Shown here: one piece after another, positions 1-12,352 of the stretch | Position numbering within the stretch: the first letter of the stretch is position 1 | Layout of the letters: each line of letters opens with the position of its first letter | Origin: Hordeum vulgare subsp. vulgare | Lineage: Eukaryota > Streptophyta > Magnoliopsida > Poales > Poaceae | Reading direction: 5' to 3' | Assembly: GCF_904849725.1 (NCBI RefSeq) | Contig: NC_058521.1 | Location: 562,980,176 to 563,044,175 of the forward strand | DNA length: 64,000 nt | The notes under the pieces: model-generated | What the model saw: only the letters and a program-made list of their open reading frames with translations | Told to the model about the DNA's origin: nothing | The model's database searches: none | Position numbers and translations under genes: made by a program

Positions 1-1250
1 GACACACGGGAATTTCTGTCATGCTAGTTTCATCATGTTCATATGATTCTTGTTCGTTACTTTGATAGTTTGATATGTGGGTGGACCGGCGCTTGGGTAA
101 TGCCCTTACTTGTACAAGCATCCCACTTATGATTAACCCCTCTCGCAAGCATCCTCAACTACGAAAGAAGAATTAAGACAAAGTCTAACCATAGCATTAA
201 ACTAGTGGATCCAAATCACCCCCTTACGAAGCAACGCATAAACTAGGGTTTAAGCTTCTGTCACTCTAGCAACCCATCATCTACTTACTACTTCCCAATG
301 CCTTCCTCTAGGCCCAAATAATGGTGAAGTGTTATGTAGTCGACGTTCACATAACACCACTAGAGGAAAAACAACATACAACATATCAAAATACCGAACG
401 AATACCAAATTCACATGACTATTATTAGCATGACTTATCCCATGTCCTCAGGAACAAAAGTAACTACTCACAAAGCATAATCATAATCATGATCAGAGGG
501 GTAATGAGTAGCATCAAGGATCTGAACATAATCTCTTCCACCAAACAATCCAACTAGCATCAACTACAAGGAGTAATCAACACTACTAGCAACCTTACAA
601 GTACCAATCGGAGTCGCGAGATGGAGATTGGTTACAAGTGATGAACTAGGGTTTGGAGATGAGATGGTGTTGATTAAGATGTTGATGGTGACGAGTCCCC
701 TCTGTTGAGAGGAGTGTTGGTGATGACGACGGCGATGATTTCCCCCTCCGGGAGGGAAGTTTCCCTGGCAGGATCATCCTGCCGGAGCTCTAGATTGGTC
801 TGCTCAAGTTCCACCTCATGGCGGCGGCGAAACCACAAAAAAGCTCCCTTCTGATTTTTTCCTGGACGAAACCCTCCATATAGAAAAAAGAGGGGGGCCA
901 GTGGGCCAGTGGGCTGCCCACAAGCCCCCATGGCGCGACCTGGGGGGTGGCTGCGCCATGCAGGCTTGTGGGCACCCGTGGTGCCCCTCCGGCACTTCTT
1001 CGACCCAGTATTTTTCATAAATTGGGAAAAAAATCTTCGTTGATTTTCACGGCGTTTGGAGTTGCGCAGAATAGGTATCTCAACTTTGCTCCACTTTGAG
1101 GCCAGAATTCCAGTTGCCGGTATTCTCCCTCTTCATGTAAACCTTGAAAAATAAGAGAGAAAAGGCATAAGAATAGTACCGTGAAGCGAAATAACAGCTA
1201 AAGAAGCGATAAATATCAACATGAAAACATGATGCAAAATGGACGTATCA
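1..1250 (-). repeat. 3' LTR of element A (partial)
   Basis: Matches 8316-9563 almost base for base and ends in GGACGTATCA at 1250. The match begins at GACACACGGGAATTTC, so the remaining ~270 bp of this LTR are upstream of the window. Small open frames here (for example 674-1018) are LTR sequence, not genes. Confidence 0.9.
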
Positions 1251-1266
1251 ACTCCCCCAAGCTTAG
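1251..1266 (-). other. Polypurine tract of element A
   Basis: On the minus strand this reads CTAAGCTTGGGGGAGT, directly next to the 3' LTR start TGATACGTCC. This is the expected place and composition for the plus-strand priming site of a Ty3/gypsy element. Confidence 0.8.
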
Positions 1267-3161
1267 ACCTCGCTTATCCTCAAGCGAAAGCCGAGCTCAA
1301 TAAATATGTCCACATGTTTAGGGAGAGAGGTGTCGACAAAACAAGATACGAACATGCATGTATCATGATCATGATCAGAACAGCAATACCAACATATAAT
1401 CTCTCATGCTAAAGTGATAATTCCTTCACAAAGTAAAGCATGGATCAAGAACCTTGCCGAGAAGTAACAACCGATAGCCTTTAGTCATTGAAGCAATTGC
1501 AATTTATCACAACATCAGAAAGAGTCAAATAAGAGCTTGTAAAGCAAATCCACATACTCAATCATTCTTTCCTTCTCTACAATTGCTACAACTCACGTGG
1601 TACTCATGAGATCAAAGTTTCAGCTAGACACAGAGAAAGATAGGGGCTTATAGTTTTGCCTCCCAACTGTTTACCTCAAAGGTAAAGTCAACAATAATAA
1701 TTCATGAGTGCCTACCTCCGAGTTGACATATGAATATAGATCTTTCCCGAGCATGTGACGGTAGCCAAGATAAAGGCGAAATAAGGAATTGGTGAAGATC
1801 ACCATGACTCTTTCAAGGGCAAAAAGTAATGATACAAGATAGGCCCTTTGCAGAGGGAAGCAGAGGTTGTCATGCGCTTTTGAGGTTTAGATGCGTGTCC
1901 TCTTAGTGCGGAGGAACGTCACTTTATATTGTTCCATGTGATAAAGAACTTTATTATGCAGTCTGTCAGTTTTATGTCTTCCTCATCACAGGTTCGTATA
2001 AAGCTTATTTTCCTCACACTAATAGATCATACATATTAGAGAGCAATTTTTATTGCTTGCACCGATGACAACTTACTTGAGGGATATTATTCAATCCATA
2101 GGCAGGTATGGTGGACACTCATGGCAAAACTGGTTTGAAGGTTTATGGATGCACAAGTAGTATCTCTACTTAGTGCGGGAGTTTTGGCTAATGTGAGGTG
2201 GAAGCAATCGTCACATGCTAAGGTATCTCTAATCATATAATATTGTTCAGAGCCAAGCAAACACAATTCATTATGTTGTCTTCCTTGTCCAACATCTACT
2301 TCTAGGCATGCAATAGTTTGGTGAGTGTTCACAATCATAGATGGTGTCAGAGATGATATATTTATATGTGAACCTCTCCTTCTTTATCACTTCCTATTAA
2401 TTGCAACAATGACCAAGGTATACGTTTTCCTACCCTCAACAAGTTTCAATCCTCATTCTTTTTATATGTGAAGCCATCACTTCCCATAAGATCATTACAT
2501 GATCTTTCATGCTTTTGTTCTATTCTCACTCTTTTGATCATGACAAGAGGCAAAGCCCTTCAACTAAGACACTCTTTATTATAAGGCTCACGAGCAAGAA
2601 TACATCGGGGGTGACACAAAGCAAAACTCAAGACTAAAACACTAAGACTTTTAAACTACTAGAGAAAAATAAAATTGAAATGGAAATCTAAAAACAAAGG
2701 TAAAGGCAAAAGATGTGATGGTGATACGATACCGGGGCAACTCCCCAAGCTTGGCACAAGCCAAGGGGATTGCCCATACCAATGCTCAGTTGTCTTCCTT
2801 TGGTGGTGATGGTGGTGGAGTTGTTGCAACATGAGTTTGATCCTCCGTCTTCCAAGGCATATGTTGGGGAAGTCATAGCGATCTAGATCTGCAACAGAAA
2901 TAGGTTCGAAACGAAAAACAGAGGAAATCTGCATGATGGAGGGGTCAGACCAAACAGGAGTATATATAATGATTTTTTCTAGACCATAAGGAGTCCCCCG
3001 CATGAAAACGGAGTCCGGAAGGCGCACGAGGTGGCCACAAGAGCTCACGGCGCGGCCAGGGGGTGGGCCCGTGCCGTGCAGGCTTGTCGCCTCCTCGCGC
3101 ACTTTCTCGACTACTTCCAATTTTTGTATTTTTTCAAATATTCCAAAACGGAGAAAAATTC
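1267..3161 (-). other. 3' non-coding internal region of element A
   Basis: About 1.9 kb between the integrase stop and the polypurine tract. I see only short open frames with no recognisable domain. Athila-lineage elements often carry a long segment, sometimes with an envelope-like ORF, at this place; no envelope-like signature (signal peptide or membrane segment) is visible here. Confidence 0.6.
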
Positions 3162-4634
3162 CTATTGGAAAAGTTTTGGACTCTGTTTTCTTACCGAATC
3201 ACATACCTCTTCGTTTTCGGAGGCTAAAACAGGTGGATAAATGTCCCTTAGGTATTCTTCCGGAGTTATGGTATTGAAGATATTGCTTTCAACATTTATG
3301 GGAGTACCTGAGATATAATGCTTGATTTTCTGCCCATTTACCACTCTCGGACAATTACCTTCCGTGTTGTTGATCTTGATAGCACCGGAACGATATACTT
3401 CCTCAACAACATAGGGACCTTCCCATTTAGAGAGAAGCTTGCCTGCAAAGAATCTTAAACGAGAGTTATATAGCAAGACATAATCACCTACATTGAACTC
3501 ACGCTTTTGTATCCTCTTAGCATGCCACCTCTTAACCTTCTCTTTGAACAGCTTGGCATTCTCATATGCCTGAGTTCTCCTCTCATCAAGCGAGCTAATA
3601 TCAAATAACCTCTTCTCACCGGCAAGTTTGAAATCAAAGTTGAGCTCTTTGATTGCCCAATAAGCTTTATGCTCTAGCTCAAGAGGTAAGTGACATGCTT
3701 TCCCATACACCATTTTGTACGGAGACATGCCCATGGGATTCTTATAGGCAGTTCTGTAAACCCACAGTGCATCATCGAGCTTCTTAGCCCAATTCTTTCT
3801 AGACCTGTTTACAGTCTTTTGTAGAATTAGTTTAATCTCTCTATTACTTAACTCTACTAGACCACTGGAATGAGGGTGATAGGGAGACACAATTCTATGG
3901 TTGAGATCGTACTTAGCAAGCGTTTTACGGAAAGCACCATGAATGAAGTGTGAACAACCATCGATCATTAGATATCTAGGGACTCCAAATCTAGGGAAGA
4001 TAACTTCTTTCAGCATCTTGATAGATGTGTTGTGATCAGCACTACTAGTGGGGATAGCTTCTACCCACTTAGTGACATAATCAACAGCAACTAAGATATG
4101 CGTATACCCGTTGGATTTTGGAAAAGGTCCCATATAATCAAAGCCCCAGACATCAAATGGTTCAATGACAAGTGAATAGTTCATAGGCATTTCCTGACGT
4201 TTGCTAATATTACCTATTCTTTGACATTCGTCACAAGACAAGACAAACTTACGGGCATCCTTGAAGAGAGTGGGCCAATAGAAACCTGATTGCAATACCT
4301 TGTGTGAAGTTCTATCTCCCGCATGGTGTCCTCCGTAGGCCTCGGAGTGACGCTTCTGTAGGATCTGTCCTTGTTCATGTTCAGGTACACAACGTCTAAT
4401 AACACCATCTACTCCTTCCTTATAAAGGTGAGGGTCATCCCAAAAGTAGTGTCTCATGTCAAAGAAGAATTTCTTCTTTTGCCGGTACGTGAAACTAGGT
4501 GGTATGTATTTGGCAGCGATATAGTTTGCATAATCAACATACCATGGTGCATTACGTGAAGCATTGATGACATTCAGTTGCTCATCGGGAAAGCTATCAT
4601 CAATAGGTTGTGGGTCATCAAGAACGTTCTCCAA
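3162..4634 (-). CDS. Integrase region of element A (gypsy pol, C-terminal part)
   Basis: 490-residue open frame. An HHCC zinc-binding region lies at about residues 96-137 (C134 and C137 in SCDEC). The catalytic core shows D166 in [11 protein letters not shown]225 in MIDGCSHF and E261 in VELSNREIK, which is the D,D-35-E spacing of retroviral-type integrases. The C-terminal part continues into [13 protein letters not shown], a typical gypsy integrase tail. The enzyme would insert the cDNA into host DNA. Its N-terminus is really the end of the RNase H linker: the frame overlaps the RT frame at 4574-4634, and a one-base deletion near 4636-4645 separates them. It is a pol fragment, not an independent gene. 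Confidence 0.85.
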   Translation of the reverse strand: MENVLDDPQPIDDSFPDEQLNVINASRNAPWYVDYANYIAAKYIPPSFTYRQKKKFFFDMRHYFWDDPHLYKEGVDGVIRRCVPEHEQGQILQKRHSEAYGGHHAGDRTSHKVLQSGFYWPTLFKDARKFVLSCDECQRIGNISKRQEMPMNYSLVIEPFDVWGFDYMGPFPKSNGYTHILVAVDYVTKWVEAIPTSSADHNTSIKMLKEVIFPRFGVPRYLMIDGCSHFIHGAFRKTLAKYDLNHRIVSPYHPHSSGLVELSNREIKLILQKTVNRSRKNWAKKLDDALWVYRTAYKNPMGMSPYKMVYGKACHLPLELEHKAYWAIKELNFDFKLAGEKRLFDISSLDERRTQAYENAKLFKEKVKRWHAKRIQKREFNVGDYVLLYNSRLRFFAGKLLSKWEGPYVVEEVYRSGAIKINNTEGNCPRVVNGQKIKHYISGTPINVESNIFNTITPEEYLRDIYPPVLASENEEVCDSVRKQSPKLFQ

Positions 4635-6328
4635 CTTAGAAAGTTATCTGCTACTGGGTTATCATCACCCTTTCTGTCGACAACGTGCAAATCAAATTCT
4701 TGTAGCAAGAGAACCCATCTGATAAGTCTAGGTTTAGCGTCTTTCTTCTCCATGAGGTACTTAATAGCAGCATGATCAGTGTGAATAGTGACTTTGAAAT
4801 CAACTATGTAAGACCTGAACTTTTCACATGCAAACACGACTGCTAAAAATTCCTTCTCCGTAGTAGCATAGTTTCTTTGAGCACTGTCTAGAGTTTTACT
4901 AGCGTAGTGAATAACATTCAACTTCTTATCAACTCTTTGCCCTAGAACAGCACCAACAACATAATCACTAGCATCACACATGATCTCAAAAGGCAAGTTC
5001 CAATCAGGTGGTTGAACAATTGGTGCAGTTATCAAAGCCCTCTTAAGTATTTCGAAGGCTTCCTCACAATCATCGTCAAAGACAAAAGGAATATCCTTTT
5101 GCAAGAGATTTGTAAGAGGCCTAGAAATCTTAGAGAAGTCTTTAATGAACCTTCTATAGAAACCAACATGACCAAGGAAACTTCTTATACCTTTGATATC
5201 TATGGGGTATGGCATTTTCTCGATTGCATCAACCTTAGCCTTATCGACTTCAATACCTCTTTCAGAAATTTTATGTCCTAAGATGATGCCTTCATTAACC
5301 ATAAAGTGGCACTTCGCCCAATTCAAGACAAGATTGGTGTCTTTACATATCTGTAAGACTCGATCAAGGTTGTTGAGGCAATCATCAAAGGAAGACCCGT
5401 AAATGGAGAAGTCATCCATGAAAACCTCGACAATATTTTCACAAAAGTTAGAGAATATAGCCATCATACATCTTTGAAAGGTGGCAGGTGCATTACATAA
5501 ACCAAAAGGCATACGTCTGTAGGCAAAGGTACCGAAAGGGAAGGTGAAAGTGGTTTTGTCCTGATCAGATTGTGCAACTCGTATTTGGGAGAAACCAGAA
5601 TAACTGTCTAGAAAGCAGAAGTGTGTGTGTTTAGACAACCTTTCTAGCATTTGGTCGTTAATAGGCAAAGGGTAATGATATTTCCTAGTGGCCTTATTCA
5701 ACTTCCTAAAATCAATCACCATCCTATAGCGAGTAATAATCCTCTGTGGGATCAACTCATCCTTATCATTAGGGACAACGGTAATGCCTCCCTTCTTAGG
5801 AACGCAATGTACCAGACTCACCCAATCGCTATGAGCAACAGGATATATGATACCCGCTTCCAGGAGCTTTAGTATTTCTTTTCTTACTACTTCTTTCATC
5901 TTAGGATTCAATCTCCTTTGATGATCAGCAGCTGGTTTGAATTCAGGATCAGTTTTGATCTTGTGCTGGCATGAAGTGGGACTAATGCCCCTAAGATCAT
6001 CAAGAGTATATCCTATAGCAGCACGGTGCTTCCTCAGAGTTTTTAGTAACTTCTTTTCTTCATGCTCTGAGAGGCTAGCACTAATTATGACAGGATATAT
6101 CTCCTTCTCATCAAGATAGGCATACTTAAGAGTATCAAGCAACTGTTTAAGCTTGAACACAGGATCACCCTTGGGTGGAGGAGGATCCCCAAGCAGTTCA
6201 ACAGGCAAGTTATTCTTAAGGATAGGATATTGTTCTAAGACAACTCTATCTATTTCATCCCTTTGATCCATATTCATATCATTTTCATGCTCAAGCAAGT
6301 ATTGCTCTAAGGGGTCAGTAGGAGGCAC
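4574..6328 (-). CDS. Reverse transcriptase-RNase H region of element A
   Basis: 584-residue open frame. The RT palm shows the first catalytic Asp at about residue 241 (CFLDSYSGF), the [13 protein letters not shown] block at about 273-285 and the FMDD box at about 303-306. RNase H starts near residue 446 (FEIMCDAS, D452) and continues through [14 protein letters not shown] and [11 protein letters not shown]. It would copy the genomic RNA and degrade the template. The frame opens at a GTG rather than a true start; it follows the gag-protease frame after a one-base shift near 6340-6345, and it ends in a wrong-frame tail near 4637 because of the second shift. Confidence 0.87.
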   Translation of the reverse strand: MPPTDPLEQYLLEHENDMNMDQRDEIDRVVLEQYPILKNNLPVELLGDPPPPKGDPVFKLKQLLDTLKYAYLDEKEIYPVIISASLSEHEEKKLLKTLRKHRAAIGYTLDDLRGISPTSCQHKIKTDPEFKPAADHQRRLNPKMKEVVRKEILKLLEAGIIYPVAHSDWVSLVHCVPKKGGITVVPNDKDELIPQRIITRYRMVIDFRKLNKATRKYHYPLPINDQMLERLSKHTHFCFLDSYSGFSQIRVAQSDQDKTTFTFPFGTFAYRRMPFGLCNAPATFQRCMMAIFSNFCENIVEVFMDDFSIYGSSFDDCLNNLDRVLQICKDTNLVLNWAKCHFMVNEGIILGHKISERGIEVDKAKVDAIEKMPYPIDIKGIRSFLGHVGFYRRFIKDFSKISRPLTNLLQKDIPFVFDDDCEEAFEILKRALITAPIVQPPDWNLPFEIMCDASDYVVGAVLGQRVDKKLNVIHYASKTLDSAQRNYATTEKEFLAVVFACEKFRSYIVDFKVTIHTDHAAIKYLMEKKDAKPRLIRWVLLLQEFDLHVVDRKGDDNPVADNFLSWRTFLMTHNLLMIAFPMSN

Positions 6329-6339
6329 GGCAATAGAAG

Positions 6340-7938
6340 CTAAGGCAATAGTTCATCCCTACTAGGCAACTTCTTTTCATGAGGTTGTCTACCAAACTTA
6401 GAGAAATTGAACTCATGTGACACACCTTCAAAGCCAATAGTGACAGTTTGCTTCTCACAATCAATATGAGCATTGACAATATTGAGGAAGGGTCTGCCAA
6501 ATATGATGGGACAAAAGCTATCTTGTGCAGTAGAAAGAACGAGGAAATCAGCAGGATACTTCGTTTTACCACACAAGACTTCAACATCCCTAACAATTCC
6601 TACAGGGCAGATAGTATCTCTATTGGTAAGCTGAATAGTGACATCAATAGGTTCTATCTCTATAGGTGCAATCTCGTCTTTGATTTCATCATATAAGGAC
6701 TGAGGTATTGCACTAACACTAGCACCCACGTCACATAAACCATGGTAACAATGATCTCCTATCTTAACAAAAACTACAGGCATGCCAACAACAGGCCTAT
6801 GTTTGTCTCTAATGTGAGGTTTAGCAATTCTAGCAGCATCTTCACAGAAGTGAATATTATGTCCCTCAACTTCATCAGACAGAAGATCTTTGATAATAGC
6901 AAAGCTAGGTTCAACTCTAATTTTCTCAGGAGGTGTAGGTGTTCTAATGTAGCCTCTACGTATCATAGTTGAAGCTTTAGAATGATCCTTTATCCTAACA
7001 CGGAAAGGTGGTTTCTCAATGTAAGAACTGGGAACCACAGGATCATTATAGGCAATGACTTTCTCTTCAACTGGCGTGGGTTTAACTACATTGACTTCTA
7101 AAGGAGGATGAAATTTAAACCACTTCTCTTTGGGGAGATCAATATGATAAGCAAAGGATTCACACAATGAAGCTACTATATCAGAGTTAAGTCCATACTT
7201 AGCGCTAAAGTCATAAAAAGTATTTGTCTCCACAAAGGATTTAACGCAATCAAAAGTGAAATTCATACCTGACTCCTTACCTTCTTCAAGCTCCCAATCT
7301 TCAGAGTTGCATTTAATTCTCTCCAATAAATTCCATTTGAAGTCAATATCTCTCTTCATAAAAGAGCCGGTACAATAAGTGTCAAGCATGGTGCGATCAT
7401 CATGAGAAAGCCGAGCATAGAAGTTCTGAATGATAATTTCTCTCGAGAGCTCGTGATTGGGGTATGAATATAGCATTGATTTAAGCCTCCCCCAAGCTTG
7501 AGCGATGCTTTCTCAGTCACGAGGCCAAAAATTATAAATATAATTCCGATCACGATGTACTAAATGCATAGGATAAAACTTTTGATGAAATTCCAATTTC
7601 AACCGATTGTAGTCCCATGATCCAGTATCATCACATAGCATATACCATGTCAATACCTTATCCTTCAAATATAAAGGAAAGACCTTCTTCTTGACCTCAT
7701 CCTCGGGCACACCTGCAAGCTTAAATAAACCACAAACCTCATCTACATAGATTAGATGCAAGTCTGGATGTGATGTTCCATCTCCTATAAAAGGATTAGC
7801 CAGCAGTTTCTCAAGCATACCCGAAGGAAATTCAAAGCAAATATTTTCAGTAGGTGCAGCAACTTGAGGAGCAACTATTTTTGCTTCCGCTCGAGGTGAA
7901 GATACCCCGAACAAGCCCCTCAAAGGATTAGTATCCAT
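6340..7938 (-). pseudogene. gag-protease region of element A with one nonsense codon
   Basis: The first ATG is at 7938-7936. The frame encodes a gag capsid-like domain (WDYNRLKLEFHQKFYP region) and then an aspartic protease with the active-site motif CDVGAS (D about 249 residues into the second segment). A TGA at 7513-7515 interrupts gag; the sister copy at 45122-45805 has an Arg codon there, so this is a point mutation. The frame ends at a TAG (6340-6342) created by a one-base indel just before the RT frame. Gag would form the particle and the protease would cleave the polyprotein. Confidence 0.85.
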
Positions 7939-8015
7939 AGTGACAAGTAACAATAAATTTCAGCACACTATATGAATGTTTCCTTACCAAGTTCCACTTA
8001 CCAAAGGCGCTTCAC

Positions 8016-8033
8016 TCCCCGGCAATGGCGCCA
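8016..8033 (-). other. Primer-binding site of element A (tRNA-Asp type)
   Basis: On the minus strand it reads TGGCGCCATTGCCGGGGA, 11 nt inside the 5' LTR. It differs by one base from TGGCGCCGTTGCCGGGGA, the primer site known for Athila-type elements and attributed to tRNA-Asp. Confidence 0.8.
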
Positions 8034-8044
8034 GAAAAGAGTCT

Positions 8045-9563
8045 TGATGACCCACAAGTATAGTGGATCAATTGTAGTCCTTTATATAAGTAAGAGTGTT
8101 GAACCCAACGAGGAGCAGAAGGATCTGACAAGTGGTTTTCAGCAAGGAAAAATCTACAGGCACTGAAATTGTCGGTAACAAGTGATTGTGTGGTGAAATG
8201 ATTCGTAGCAAGCAACAAGTAACAAAAGTAGCAACGGTGGAGCAAAGTGGCCCAATCCCTTTTGCAGCAAGGGACAAGCCTGGACAAAGTCTTATAGGAG
8301 GAAAAACGCTCCCGAGGACAGACGGGAATTTCTGTCATGCTAGTTTCATCATGTTCATATGATTCACGTTCGTTACTTTGATAGTTTGATATGTGGGTGG
8401 ACCGGCGCTTGGGTACTGCCCTTACTTGGACAAGCAGCCCACTTATGATTAACCCCTTTCGCAAGCATCCGCAACTACGAAAGAAGAATTAAGACAAAGT
8501 CTAACCATATCATTAAACTAGTGGATCCAAATCACCCCTTACGAAGCAACGCATAAACTAGGGTTTAAGCTTCTGTCACTCTAGCAACCCATCATCTACT
8601 TACTACTTCCCAATGCCTTCCTCTATGCCCAAATAATGGTGATGTGTTATGTAGTCGACGTTCACATAACACCACTAGAGGAAAAACAACATACAACATA
8701 TCAAAATACCAAACGAATACCAAATTCACATGACTATTATTAGCATGACTTATCCCATGTCCTCAGGAACAAAAGTAACTACTCACAAAGCATAATCGTA
8801 ATCATGAACAGAGGGGTAATGAGTAGCATCAAGGATCTGAACATAATCTCTTCCACCAAACAATCCAACTAGCATCAACTACAAGGAGTAATCAACACTA
8901 CTAGCAACCTTACAAGTACCAATCGGAGTCGCGAGACGGAGATTGGTTACAAGTGATGAACTAGGGTTTGGAGATGAGATGGTGCTGATGAAGATGTTGA
9001 TGGTGACGAGTCCCCTCCGATGAGAGGAGTGTTGGTGATGACAATGGTGACTATTTCCCCCTCCGGGAGGGAAGTTTCCCGGCAGGATCGTCCTGCCGGA
9101 GCTCTAGATTAGTTCTGCTCAAGTTCCGCCTTGTGGCGGCGGCGAAACCATGAAAAAGCTCCCTTCTCATTTTTTTCCTGGACGAAACCCTCCATATAGC
9201 AAAAATAGGGGGCCAGTGGGCCAGTGGGCTGCCCACAAGCCCCCATGGTGCAGCCTGGGGGGGGGGCGCCATGCAGGCTTGTGGGCACCCCTTGGTGCCC
9301 CTCCGGCATTTCTTCGGCCCAGTATTTTTTATAAATTGGGAACAAATCTCCGTTGATTTTCATGGTGTTTGGAGTTGCGCAAAATAGGTATCTCAACTTT
9401 GCTCCACTTTCACACCAAAATTCCAGTTGCCGGTATTCTCCCTCTTCGTGTAAACCTTGCGAAATAAGAGAGAAAAGGCATAAGAATAGTACTGTGAAGT
9501 GAAATAACAGCCAAAGAAGCGATAAATATCAACATGAAAACATAATGCAAAATGGACGTATCA
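8045..9563 (-). repeat. 5' LTR of element A
   Basis: 1519 bp, reading on the plus strand from TGATGACCCACAAG to AATGGACGTATCA. It is homologous to the LTRs at 1-1250, 45912-47381 and, inverted, 54091-61330. The next five bases are GTTAC, the presumed right target duplication. Open frames inside it (for example 8012-8464) are incidental. Confidence 0.9.
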
Positions 9564-9744
9564 GTTACCCCGTCCAAGCCGCCCCTGGTCGGCTAACTCG
9601 TGGGAGTGCCTGCATCTCACTGGGGTCGAATCTCCCAGTAGCGGCGTTGGGGGAGAGGAAGGAGGAGGAGGAAGGATATGGAAGGAGGAGAGAGAGGACC
9701 CGACAGGTGGGGTCGGGACCCACTTGTCGGCGACTGGAGGTCGG
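9564..9744 (+). repeat. Fragment of LTR I of element C
   Basis: Matches 35424-35600 in LTR II (shared CCCCGTCCAAGCCGCCC and the GGAGGAGAGAG purine stretch). It lies between the right end of element A and the left end of element B. The last five bases, GTCGG at 9740-9744, are the left target duplication of B. Confidence 0.82.
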
Positions 9745-11347
9745 TGATACGCCTCAAACGTATCTATAATTTTTGATGGTTTCACGCTGTTATCTTGTCT
9801 TCTTTGATTGTTTTATGTACCTTTTATATCTTTTTTGGGACTAACTTATTAATTCAGTTCCAAGTGCCAGTTCCTGTTTATTCCATGTTTTTGACTCTTT
9901 TCAGATCTGATTTTGGAATGGAGTCCAAACAGAAGAAAAACCCCGAAATGATTTTTTCCTGAACGGAAGAAGATAAGGGGGCCTTTGGCCAAGCCAGGTG
10001 GGCTCCAGGGAGCCCACAATCCCCCACTCCGCCACCAGGGGGAGGCGGCGGTTGGCAGGCTTGTGGCCTCCTTGGCCGCCCCTGACCTAGATCTTTGGCC
10101 TATAAATTCCCAAATATTCCGCAAAAAATCAGGGGAGCCTTGAAAATACTTTTCCGCCGCCGCAAGCTTCCGTTTCCGCGAGATCTCATCTGGAGACCCT
10201 TCCCGGCACCCTACCGGAGGGGACTTTGGAGTTGGAGCGCTTCTTCATCATCATCATCGCCCCTCCAATGACTCGTGAGTAGTTCACTTCAGACCTACGA
10301 GTCCGTAGTTAGTAGCTAGATGGCTTCTTCTCTCTCTTGGATCTTCAATACAAAGTTCTCCATGATCTTCATGGAGATCTATCTGATGTAATCTTCTTTG
10401 GCGGTGTGTTTGTCGAGATCCGATGAATTGTGGATTTGTGATTAGATTATCTATGATATATATTTGAGTCTTTGCTGATTTCTTATATGCATGATTTGAT
10501 ATCCTTGTAAGTCTCTTCGAGTCTTGGGTTTTGTTTGGCCAACTAGATCTATGATTCTTGCAATGGGAGAAGTGCTTGGTTTTGGGTTCTGCCATGTCGT
10601 GACCTTTCCCAGTGACAGTAGGGACAGCAAGGCACACATCAAGTAGTTGCCATCAAGGGTAAAAAGATGGGGGTTTTTATCATTGGTTTGAGATTATCCC
10701 TCTACATCATGTCATCTTGCTTAAGGCGTTACTCTGTTCTTATGGACTTAATACACTAGATGCATGATGAATAGCGTTCGACGTGTGGAGTAATAGTAGT
10801 AGATGCAGACAGTATCGGTCTACTTGTTTTGGATGTGATGCCTATAGAAATAATCATTGCATAGATATCGTCACGACTTTGCGCGGTTCTATCAATTGCT
10901 CGACAGTAATTTGTTCACCCACCGTCTACTTGCTTTCATGAGAGAAGCCACTAGTAAACACTACGGCCCTCGGGTCTATTCACATCCATCGTCTACATCT
11001 CCGCTTTTACTTTGCTTTGTTACTTTGTTGCTTTCAGTTCTCACTTGGCAAACAATCTATAAGGGATTGACAACCCCTTCATAGTGTTGGGAGCAAGTTT
11101 TTGTGTTTGTGCTGGATTGATACCTTGGTTCTCAAACTGAGGGAAATACTTACCACCGCTACGCTACATCACCCTTTCCGCTTTGAGGGAACACCAACGC
11201 AAGGCTCCAAGGCCACGGGGGAAATCCTTTGCACACTTGCCTAGGAAGTCCCTTAAGGCGTAGCCGCAGCAGAAAGATCAAGACAAGTATTCTCCCGTCG
11301 ACGTGCCTATTTTTGGCGCCGTTGGAAGGTCTTTTGTTGTAGTAGCA
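9745..11347 (+). repeat. 5' LTR of element B
   Basis: 1603 bp from TGATACGCCTC to GTAGTAGCA. The 3' LTR matches it except for a ~315-bp deletion corresponding to about 10934-11248 here. Ten bases after the LTR the primer site begins. The open frames at 9849-10124 and 10284-10637 are LTR sequence. Confidence 0.88.
10100..10107 (+). promoter_or_regulatory. Probable TATA box of the element B LTR
   Basis: CTATAAAT in the middle of the LTR, in a context (GGCCTATAAATTCCC) kept in the 3' LTR at about 27654-27664. Position and conservation suggest the core promoter that would start the genomic transcript; inferred from sequence only. Confidence 0.55.
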
Positions 11348-11357
11348 GAAGTATTTC

Positions 11358-11375
11358 TGGCGTCGTTGCCGGGGA
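11358..11375 (+). other. Primer-binding site of element B (tRNA-Asp type)
   Basis: TGGCGTCGTTGCCGGGGA, ten bases after the LTR end. It differs at one base from the Athila-type tRNA-Asp primer site and is close to the sites in elements A and E. Confidence 0.8.
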
Positions 11376-11584
11376 GGAGAAATCAAGATCTATCCAAGTA
11401 GGTCTCACAAACGTTTTCTCTTGCATTTACTTTTGTTGCCAGTTGCCTCTCGTTTTCCTCTCCCCCACTTCACATTTGCCGTTTTCTTTTGCCTTTGCCG
11501 TTTCCCTTTGCCGGTTTTCTTGCTTGCTTGTGTGCCATGTGCCTTCATTATGCTTGCATCTTCGCTTGCTGAAAATCTATTGAT

Positions 11585-12352
11585 ATGGATCCTCATCCAC
11601 TAGCTAGTCTCTTTAAGAGACCCACTTATGTGGAACGAATTGCTAGTGAGTTGAGAGCACTTGACTATCTTTATGGAGTTTTGCTTCAGATGCGTGAATC
11701 TGAAAATCGTGATGAAGAAATTCATGAAGTGATTCACGAGGGCTCCTTGGATGAAAAGCATGATTGCAATGGTTTCACTATAAATCTTGTTAGTGACAAT
11801 CATGCTTAAAACATGCAAAACCCTAAGCTTGGGGATGCTAGTTTTGCTATGTCCCCTACTTGTTGCAATAATCATGATTGGGGTGATGATCTTTCTTATG
11901 ATCTTGAAAATTTGTTTAAGCCTCATGATGAGTATGATATTTGCAAGAATATTGAAAGTGGGATTGGAGAAGTCATGACTTTATTTGATGATAATCCCAC
12001 TATTTTTGAAGAGCGCCAACTTTGCATGCATGTGGATCATGAAAAGAATATCCTATGTGATAGTTACATTGTTGAATTTGAATATGATCCCACATGTAAT
12101 TGCTATGAGAGAGGAAAATATTGTGGTAGAAACTTTCATGTTACCAAATTACCTCTCATCATGTGGAGATTGCTATTGTCTCTTTCTTCTTCCTTGCATA
12201 TGGCAACTATTGGTTGTCTTGACAATCTGTTTTCCTATAAAATGCCTATGCATAGGAAGTATGTTAGACTTATATGTGATTTTCACATGCTTTATGATGT
12301 TCTCATTGTGCTTCAATTCTTGTCTTTTGTGAGAGCATCATCGAATGCCTAG
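11585..12352 (+). pseudogene. Short ORF of element B, unknown function, interrupted by a stop
   Basis: One frame of 255 codons starting at ATGGATCCTCATCC, with a TAA at 11807-11809 splitting it into 74 and 179 residues. The product is rich in acidic and His/Cys residues, with no protease, RT, zinc-knuckle or integrase motif that I can recognise. From memory, similar ORFs recur in Triticeae copies of this element type, which suggests it once had a role (perhaps gag-like or in RNA packaging); that is inference. The 14-mer AAGCTTGGGGATGC occurs in it at 11825-11838. Confidence 0.5.

Larger units (their letters stand above)
1..9563 (-). mobile_element. Element A: WHAM-like Ty3/gypsy (Athila-lineage) retrotransposon, 3' LTR cut by window edge
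   Basis: Minus-strand LTR retrotransposon. Order in the minus direction: 5' LTR (9563 to 8045), tRNA-Asp-type primer site, gag-protease, RT-RNase H, integrase, long 3' non-coding stretch, polypurine tract, 3' LTR (1250 to 1). LTR ends read TGATACGTCC...GGGTCATCA on the minus strand. The order protease-RT-RNase H-integrase defines Ty3/gypsy; the primer site and [11 protein letters not shown] motif fit the Athila lineage. The last ~270 bp of the 3' LTR and the left target duplication lie outside the window; the 5 bp on the right flank are GTTAC. It sits in LTR I of element C. One in-frame stop and two frameshifts make it non-autonomous. The family name is tentative. Confidence 0.88.

Noticed and set aside
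2659..3120. 153-codon minus-strand open frame with a run of His
   Set aside because: It is in the 3' non-coding part of element A, with no domain; the His run comes from GGTGGTGATGG repeats.
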